From the NCBI GenBank assembly GCA_022419385.1, contig JAJUBI010000004.1, forward strand, positions 3,515,286 to 3,579,285: a DNA stretch of 64,000 bases. The letters run 5' to 3'. Source of the stretch: Paraconiothyrium sp. Pb-2020 (taxonomy: Eukaryota; Ascomycota; Dothideomycetes; Pleosporales; Didymosphaeriaceae). Positions 57,689-64,000 of the stretch are shown here, one piece after another (within the stretch, counting starts at the first letter, position 1; each line of letters begins with the position of its first letter). The position numbers and the translations under genes were made by a program. The notes under the pieces are model-generated. The model was not told the DNA's origin. It saw only the letters and a list, made by a program, of their open reading frames with translations, and did no database searches.

Positions 57689-60600
57689 ATGCCACCAAAG
57701 CGCAAGCAGCCGCCCCGGAAGAAAAAGCCTGTCCAAGAGCAGGACGATGATGCGCCCGAAGAGGCTGACAATTTGCGTCCTGAAAGAGCGAACGACGCCA
57801 AAGTGTCAGTGAGCGCAGCGAAGGCGACCAGAATTACGAGAGAGAAGAATGTCCGATGGGCCCGGCCAAGAATGCGCCACTGGACAGCGCTCAAAAAGTT
57901 CGCCCCCGTGTTATTCCAAAGGTCTTGGAACCAACTTCAAGAGGCCGGAATAGACAGTTTTGATGGCCCACAATTGCCCTCGCCGTTGTATGAAAAGAAG
58001 GAAGGCGACGCTTTTTCGAAGGATAAAGATGGATTGTTCAACTCTCACGGGATTTCGCAGGTCTTGGGCGACTTTTATGACTCACTTTGGAAAGCGGAAG
58101 GCAACTATCTTGAGGATGTCGCTAATGAAGATGCCGGCTTATTGGGTTTCCAAGGTAGAGGTCCTATACTTCTTGAAGGAGTAAATTTGGACGGGGAGAT
58201 CAGGGCGTAAGTGCAGAGTGCCACAAGTAGAGTGCTAGGATACGTGATCCTGACTTAGAAACAGTACCCTGAAGCAGCCTGGCGAAGAAGAACAGACTGC
58301 TTCTTTACACATAATCCGACGAACTGCTCCTGAAGATACAAGTGCTGAGCACTTCCTCGTCATTCCTCCGGCTACTACGGTCATAGTCAACGGTACCGCT
58401 TACCAAAACAATGTAGAGCCAACTGGAGGCCATGAGGATAACATCCACGTTGGACCTCTGGATGACTTTGCGATCATCGAGCTACTACAGACGCCCATTT
58501 TCTTGTGGAAGAATGCGAAAAGTGTGCGTTCAGAGGCGACAGGAAAAGTACCGAAGACGTCCAAGAACCGGGAAATAAACACCGAAGGCGCGACAACAAC
58601 TGTCATTTTCGTACCTTCGGAGGCTGATGAAAGTACTCATCCTAGCAACGACGGCGGCGCAGTTAATGGCCATCAATCACGAAATCCACCAAATACCAAT
58701 GTAGGTTCCAACAACGGACTAGCAGATTCTGCGAACGGCCAACAGGCGACTGGTTCAAACAGTCGCGCAAGTCTTGAGGACATTATCAACCCAGTCCTTC
58801 TAGCCATCAGCAAACTGCAGCAGGACAAAAGTACCGGATTTTGTATGGAACTTGATAACATTCTACTTCGCCCTGGTCAGCCTTGGATGCTTCCTATTCG
58901 CTTCTTTGAGGCTACTGTTCTGATAGTTTTACAGTGTGCAAAGGTAGGTGAAGGCCTCAAGATTAGCATTGATGTTTTGGATCCGCTCGAATGGAACTCT
59001 GACAGAGACTCTCGCGAAGATGTCTGGAATGCGGCATCGGGTGGGGATATACTTCAGCGGTGGATGGCTGGCATTGGCCTAGATCCACAAGAGATACGCC
59101 ATGCTTTGCCGGACTCGGCTCAATGGGTTGGTAGCCCCGTGGCTCTGAACGAGAATGAAGCTTCCGCGATCACGATACTGAATGCTTGGGCACTTGCAAT
59201 GGGTCTTAAATTGAACCCGGGTTGGACGCCGCCTATCTCGCGGGTTAGGTTTTTTAGAGAGGCGGAACGTCTCTTTGAGCTCGCTCGGGCAGGTCGTGGC
59301 TTCAGCTGGGAGATTGTATTTCAGTTTTTCACGGAGCATCGTTTCGTTATCAACACACATCCTCCCAAACCAGATCGTCGGTTCGATCTGAACACTTTTT
59401 CGGTAAAGCATCTCAAGAAGACTCAGATCAACACTCAACAGGAGAATGATAAACGGATCAGGTCTTTAAGGACAGTTGAAAACTGGGGGACCCTAAATCA
59501 GGACGAGCGGACAAAGTCGAAACAGCGCTCAAGGTTATTGCCGATTGAGCTTTCCGGGAGCCGTCGCCACCACTATGCTGAATTTCCATCGGACACTCAA
59601 TCGAAAGAATTCAAGGATGGTATTGTACGGGATCTAATAGAGCGAGGCCTATGGCGAAGACATCTAAACGATGAGGAACTGGAGTGGATCCATAGTTCAA
59701 CGCCTAAACTTCCATATCTGAAACGACGGTCGTTCGATACACCCAACGATCCTCACAGCAATCCGGAGCCTAAGCGGAGAAGAACTTTGCCTTCATATCT
59801 GCGGCATGAAGTCGCCAGAGACACTTCCGATTTCTCAGAGAAACATAATCTTTGTGGGTACCTTGCCGAACGCTTGAAGCACTTTTCGAGGTTTCCTTGG
59901 CTGGAAACCGTTAGGAGACCTAAGGATATTGATCGTCATCGAGTCTTCAACAGCGTAGCCGCTGTTGTTCAGGCTGTTGGACATGCCGAAGGCGCGTATC
60001 GTAGCCTGGAGTGCATCGACAACTCCGTATTGTCCAAGTTCTTCGATGACGAACCTAGCGGTGAGCTGGACTTTGAAAGTACTATGAGATACAATGGGGG
60101 GCATGTGCTGCTTTTGCCTTGGGAGTCAAGAACTCGTGCTATCGCCACCCCAGGAAATAACGCTTTACGGAGCGTTCTTGTCGTTGTGCAGCCACCGAGA
60201 CTCACGGAATCCAGAGCGTCTCGGAGGTCTTCACAACTTCAGCAATTCTCCATCCAAGTAATCGATCATGCGCCATGGCTCTCGGATCGAGATGAACGTG
60301 ACCTAAGCTATCATCACTTGCTGTCATTTCTGCAATTCAACCGTGCCGACATCGAAGGGGACAGACTCACCTGGATAACCGGTCCTCCTCCACCAAATGG
60401 TGATGTTTGGTACCTTAATTATTACACTATACTGAACGCCTGGGCTATAGCTCTCGACCTAGAGCTAGATCCGGCATTTCGTCCACGTGACGATTTCTTC
60501 ATTCAGGCTGAACAACTTGTCACCATTGTCCTGAAAGGTCTGGCAGACTGGAAATTGATCTGGTCGTTCCTGCGATGTCACAACTTTGTCCAAGGTAATC

Positions 60601-61805
60601 TGATTTCAAGCGAGCGTAGGTTCAACCGGACTGTCGCGGAGAGCTTGCTTGATCGAAGTCGAGTGAGCTTTCGGGCAGAAGATCGAGACTCCTGGTTAGG
60701 AGAAACTCGTTTATGCATATTGCCGCAAGGTCTTGACCATAGGGCGGAATTTCCCACAGACTCCTGGACCGAACTAGAGGACTTCTCAATAAGAATGCCA
60801 AAACTCCTCTTTAGAGGCATCCCCATATCAGAACTCGACCAAAAAGATTTAGGGAACAAAATGGACGAACTTGAAGAGAACGAACTCGAAAAGAACGACG
60901 CCGAGGACAAACATTCTGAGAATCCTTGTTCGGCTTTTCGACAAAAGTTCAAACCAGTGGTAAAGGGTAACGAAGCGAAGTAAGTTTAATTTGTGTTCAA
61001 TGCTGTTTCTGCATGTCTCTCGACATGCGCTGAGGCATAACACTTTATAATGAGCGAAGTATCTGCTTGACACCTACCTTCACTAACCCCCATGACCCCC
61101 TTGGTGATCTAACATATACCAGGATAAATAAACTTAGGCGTTCACTGAGTTCAAAAGAGGAAAAACGGAAACACGATGAGAAGGTCATGCTGCACGCCAA
61201 ATATGCGTCCCACGGCGTAGACGCAGTTACATTGGCCATAACCAAGAACCAGAATATTACTGAAGGATTTGGTTGCGTACCAGCAGTTATAATGGAAGCG
61301 ATACGCCAACGTGTCAGTCCCGGTTCCGCAGAGGATGAGCTGCCCATCGCAGATGTTTTAGCAATGGATGAAGATGCAGTCAAACAGGTGATCCGATTCT
61401 CTCGACCCATGATTGTTGTTGTCAACCTCGCATACCATACTATGCTTGTCATTGTACAATATGATGAGAAGCAAGAGCTGGAGATAATTGCATTGGACTC
61501 AAGACCGTGGACTTTGAGTAAGAAAGGTCGGTGGGCTCTGAACTTTCACAAGGGTGTGCACTAATCTCTTAGGTCGGAATGATGTACATCGGACTGCATT
61601 GGAATTATTGCAGCTGAATTGGAAGAATGAAGATTACCATCAGCTATTGAAGAAGCGGAAAACCAACAGCAAAGACACAAGACCCACTCACACGACTTGG
61701 ATTCCATGCGCGAATCAGACCACGGACTTTACCTGTGGTTATCACACCGTCTTTAATGGCTGGGCTGTCGCACTTGGCCTAGAATTGAATCCCAGATTCT
61801 TATAG
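57689..61805 (+). CDS. Tandem Ulp1/C48-protease-like repeat protein, ends at TAG inside unit 3
   Basis: The spliced frame gives 1289 residues from exons 57689-58206, 58265-60979, 61123-61526 and 61573-61805. Introns are 58, 143 (donor GTAAGT, branch CTAAC, acceptor CCAG) and 46 nt. The sum is a multiple of three. The N-terminus is Lys/Pro-rich (KRKQPPRKKKP), likely nuclear. An unrecognised region and a polar linker follow. Then come three copies of a domain with the order of Ulp1/SENP cysteine proteases: a helix like VVQAVGHAE, a hydrophobic strand with the His position, a strand with Asp, then a Cys-helix ending in NAWALAMGLKLNP. Units 1 and 2 lack the Cys and His. Unit 3 has His (61436), Asp (61496), Gln (61716) and Cys (61734). 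Desumoylase or related activity is inference; the domain match is by motif order only. Confidence 0.7.
58773..59420 (+). repeat. C48-like unit 1 (degenerate)
   Basis: This is the protein-level repeat at about residues 343-558. Landmarks are VLLAISKLQQ, a strand ATVLIVLQ with Ala at the His position, Asp at 58980 in VLDPLEW, and Ala at 59160 replacing the Cys in ASAITILNAWALAMGLKLNP. Two of three triad positions are lost, so it is predicted inactive. Confidence 0.65.
59940..60700 (+). repeat. C48-like unit 2 (degenerate)
   Basis: This is the protein-level repeat with VAAVVQAVGHAEG, strand LRSVLVVVQP (Arg at the His position), Asp at 60264 in QVIDHAPWL, and Leu at 60414 replacing Cys in YLNYYTILNAWAIALDLELD. 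It is predicted inactive. The post-domain block AEFPTDS matches AEFPSDT after unit 1. Confidence 0.65.
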
Positions 61806-61960
61806 GAGTGGGACAAAGACTTTACGACCCAAGCACAGAACATGCTCTGTGTTGCTATTTTGGGCAAAGCAAGCTCGGAGCTCATCCACAGCTTTCTAGA
61901 GTGCATCAGTTTCGTGATGCCAAAGCAGACAATCGACGAACACAAGAAATTCCAACATAC
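61200..61960 (+). repeat. C48-like unit 3 (triad intact, interrupted by TAG)
   Basis: This unit has DAVTLAITKNQ, strand AYHTMLVIVQY (His), ALDSRPW (Asp), NQTTDFTCGYHTVFNGWAVA (Gln and Cys six apart) and LGLELNP. TAG lies at 61803-61805, three codons after the conserved NP. The same frame resumes with the expected tail. Confidence 0.65.
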
Positions 61961-63374
61961 AACCAGAACAGACGATGAGAACCAACTGAACGAGTCACTT
62001 AAGGAGCTCAGTGCTCTCGAAACGGCCCATTGGAGTCAATTCGCGAGTGCGGCACGCGCAAACGAGCTTCGAAAGATCAGTCAACTGAATCGAGTTCGCT
62101 TCCCTAATGGCAGGGCCAGGCGCCATGACGCGACATGGTTGAGTGACGGATGGGAGACCATGTATAAAACGTTTATCAAAGACGTCGCAGATGCATGCCA
62201 AGCGACTATGGACCTGATGATTCTGGATAACAATCGATTGACGTACGCTTTACGGATGTATTCTAAAGGTTTTGCGGAGTCGGCTGCCAACAGTCCTAAA
62301 AGACTCGAAATGGTTTGCAATGGATTCTGGAAGTCCGAAACCAAGGCCCAGAGCGATGGGACCGCATCTATGACACGCCGCTTCCATGACTACATACAAC
62401 TCGATACATTAGAACCAAGTTTTATCCAGGCCCGCCCGGACACGGTTAGAAACGAGCATTCTGAGTACCTATCAAAACTATTAAACCGGGAGGAACCTCA
62501 TAAAGTAGCCGATGACGAGCTAGTGGTTCTCGGTATCGCGGCTGTGGTGCACGCAATAGATAAACAACAGGCAGACCAACATGCAGACCAACATGCAGAC
62601 CAATCACGGCAGTCCTTCTCCGGCGGTTTCGCCCTTACTTCAGTCGATATACAAATGGCTCGTGCTGGTCTACGGGGTAATGTTGCTCGTCCGCGAAGAT
62701 GTTGGCTTTTGCCATACCTCTTTGCTTTCGGCACAAGAGCTCACGACTTCCTTGCGGTACTTCAAGAAGAGCGATCAGACTCCAGCAATACTACACAATT
62801 CTGCGTATACTTCCTCGACAGCCACCCCCGACTTTGGGATCATGTTCGTGAGTCGCGACTCGATATATTCAAGCAAGTAGAAGCCGTCGCCCACAGCTTG
62901 AACTGGACAAGTCAACGTAACTCCGATAACAGAATTGAATTCCGCTCAAAACCGAGATATGTGAGGGTGGCGCAGCAAAAAGGTGGGAAGGCATGCCCCT
63001 ACCATACGATAATGAATGCGTGGATCCTTGCCCTCGGTCTGACACCGAATATAAAACCTAGATTTGATTTTGCTGAAAACGGTGTGCTCATTTCAGAGCT
63101 CCGCCAAATGGTCCGATTTGCTCTCGCAGGGCTGCTCGATTGGAAAACTTTGGTTGCATGGATGTTTGCAAGAGATCTCACAGTTGAGAAAGAGATAGAC
63201 AAGGTTCCGCTAGACAGAAGATTTGACGCGACCATCGAGCAAACAAACATTGAACGTCTCAAAGAAAATCTTGAAGCGATCATAGACGTAGACGACCTGC
63301 CCTTGGAGTTCGCAACGGAAGAACAAATACCGTATATCCACAGCAATAACGTGGATTTTACGAGGCCTTCCTGA
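61806..63374 (+). CDS. In-frame continuation after the stop: end of unit 3 plus unit 4
   Basis: Directly after the TAG at 61803-61805 the same frame stays open for 522 codons to the stop at 63374. The first stretch (EWDKDFTTQAQNMLCVAIL) is the homologue of the segment that follows the Cys-helix in the other units, so it belongs to unit 3. Next comes a charged linker, then unit 4. Unit 4 has IAAVVHAIDKQQ, His (62742) in RAHDFLAVLQE, Asp (62817) in YFLDSH, and Gln (62976) and Cys (62994) in QQKGGKACPYHTIMNAW. Gln to Cys spacing is six residues, as in Ulp1/SENP proteases. An ATG at 61842 could begin a separate protein of 510 residues, but it would start inside unit 3. Readthrough, a sequencing error, or a recent nonsense mutation in a roughly 1812-residue protein are the alternatives. 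Confidence 0.6.
   Translation, partial: EWDKDFTTQAQNMLCVAILGKASSELIHSFLECISFVMPKQTIDEHKKFQHTTRTDDENQLNESLKELSALETAHWSQFASAARANELRKISQLNRVRFPNGRARRHDATWLSDGWETMYKTFIKDVADACQATMDLMILDNNRLTYALRMYSKGFAESAANSPKRLEMVCNGFWKSETKAQSDGTASMTRRFHDYIQLDTLEPSFIQARPDTVRNEHSEYLSKLLNREEPHKVADDELVVLGIAAVVHAIDKQQADQHADQHADQSRQSFSGGFALTSVDIQMARAGLRGNVARPRRCWLLPYLFAFGTRAHDFLAVLQEERSDSSNTTQFCVYFLDSHPRLWDHVRESRLDIFKQVEAVAHSLNWTSQRNSDNRIEFRSKPRYVRVAQQKGGKACPYHTIMNAWILALGLTPNIKPRFDFAENGVLISELRQMVRFALAGLLDWKTLVAWMFARDLTVEKEIDKVPLDRRFDATIEQTNIERLKENLEAIIDVDDLPLEFATEEQIPYIHSNNVDFTRPS
62511..63290 (+). repeat. C48-like unit 4 (triad intact)
   Basis: This unit has VVHAIDKQQ, a DQHA tandem insertion, strand AHDFLAVLQE (His), YFLDSHPRLW (Asp) and QKGGKACPYHTIMNAWILAL (Gln and Cys). 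A tail LRQMVRFALAGLLDWKTLVAW matches the tails of units 1 and 2 (AERLFELARAG, AEQLVTIVLKGLADWKLIW). Confidence 0.65.
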
Positions 63375-64000
63375 CAGATTGAGGAACCAGCGTAGGGAGA
63401 CGAAGAGGAAGGGAGCTCCAGCGCGCTGAAGACGACATGGCTGATTGATCATAATTGGCTCGTGGTTAGACCTACAAACCACCAAAAGTTGTCCAGCGCG
63501 TGTGGTAAGGAAGGGAGTATCAGGAGCGATTGTGCGCGGAGGAGCAGACGGCTTCGGAAGCTGCGAGCTCAGGAAGAATTTCGGGGATATGAAGATGATG
63601 GGGCAAATTTCCTCACGTTGTCTTGTTCGTATCACTTTGGGTATAGATGCGCTTCTCATAGCCTCGGCTCTTGCTTTCCTTTCGCTTCGCGCGTGCTTGT
63701 ATAGATCTTGTTTCGATATCACGAGTTCCTTTCCGACCAAGGCCAGCAAATACGTGATTGCAATGCGACATGTGAGCAGACCGACGCAACGCAGCAAGAC
63801 GAGCGTCAAAGTTGGATTCGTGAACACGGGAAGCTAAGATGCGTGGTGATACTACTGGGTAGTATTTATACGTCTGAACTCAAGTGCTGAAAGCAAAGAG
63901 CTTAACAATGGACAATTGGAGGATCCGCTCTATGCCTGTCGTCAGCCGGGGAAGCTCTTCCCCTTCAGGAGCCCATGGTGACCCCCTCTCGTATACTTCG
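63375..64000. other. Right window edge, no supported gene
   Basis: This 626-bp stretch lies downstream of the repeat gene. Overlapping open frames on both strands (for example 63210-63827 minus and 63445-63837 plus) shadow each other and the gene end. They may include its 3' untranslated region. Confidence 0.4.

Noticed and set aside
61766..61805. A short intron ending at the TAG in unit 3
   Set aside because: It would be 39 nt with a GTCGCA donor and would delete the ALGLELNP block conserved in all four units.
1..64000. CRISPR arrays, rRNA, classical secondary-metabolite cluster
   Set aside because: No regularly spaced repeats, rRNA-like sequence, or PKS/NRPS/terpene synthase domains were found on either strand.

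Overview
This is a nuclear genome segment from a filamentous ascomycete (Pezizomycotina, most likely Dothideomycetes). The evidence is a heterokaryon-incompatibility (HET) domain protein, the F-box/UIM, GPR1/FUN34 and FAR-17a families, and gene structures with many 43-60 nt introns. These introns run from GTANGT-type donors through CTAAC/CTGAC branch points to YAG acceptors. About 24 genes can be supported. I rebuilt the exon models by reading through conserved protein blocks and checked that each summed coding length is a multiple of three.

Layout. 0-6.3 kb holds housekeeping genes: SYF1 (minus) diverges from the V-ATPase subunit D gene VMA8 (plus), followed by a U1A/U2B'' snRNP protein (minus). 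6.3-7.95 kb is a spacer with decayed coding-like stretches. 7.95-11.4 kb is a large F-box/UIM protein. 12.0-13.4 kb is a membrane-anchored ectodomain gene that looks broken. 14.0-19.1 kb carries an acetate-transporter-family gene, a multi-pass membrane protein and a HET protein, all on minus. 19.8-27.3 kb has a small NIF3-like protein, a degenerate nucleotidyltransferase-fold protein with a long disordered tail, and ESF1. 27.6-30.6 kb has a small secreted protein with a frameshift and an alpha/beta hydrolase. 30.6-32.4 kb is a gene desert. 32.4-41 kb is dense: external NADH dehydrogenase, MDV1/CAF4, chorismate mutase, ALG3 and an EIF1AD-like protein. 41.7-51.6 kb has a GH95 fucosidase, RNase H2 subunit C, a cyclopropane-fatty-acid-synthase-like methyltransferase, a Tautomerase_3 protein and a TFC7-like histidine phosphatase. 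51.6-54.4 kb is a second desert. 54.4-57.0 kb has a FAR-17a/AIG1 membrane protein and a bZIP factor.

The most unusual part is 57.7-63.4 kb. One long spliced reading frame encodes four tandem, strongly diverged Ulp1/C48-like cysteine-protease folds. Units 1 and 2 have lost the catalytic Cys and His. Units 3 and 4 keep a complete His-Asp-Gln-Cys set with Ulp1-like spacing. A single TAG stop falls inside the third unit, and the same frame then stays open for another 1.5 kb. I do not recognise this four-unit architecture as a described protein.

The genes act in separate pathways (splicing, ribosome biogenesis, replication and RNA:DNA hybrid removal, mitochondrial division and respiration, aromatic amino acids, N-glycosylation, polymer degradation). 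There is no sign of an operon or a classical biosynthetic cluster. No tRNA, rRNA, CRISPR or intact transposon was found.
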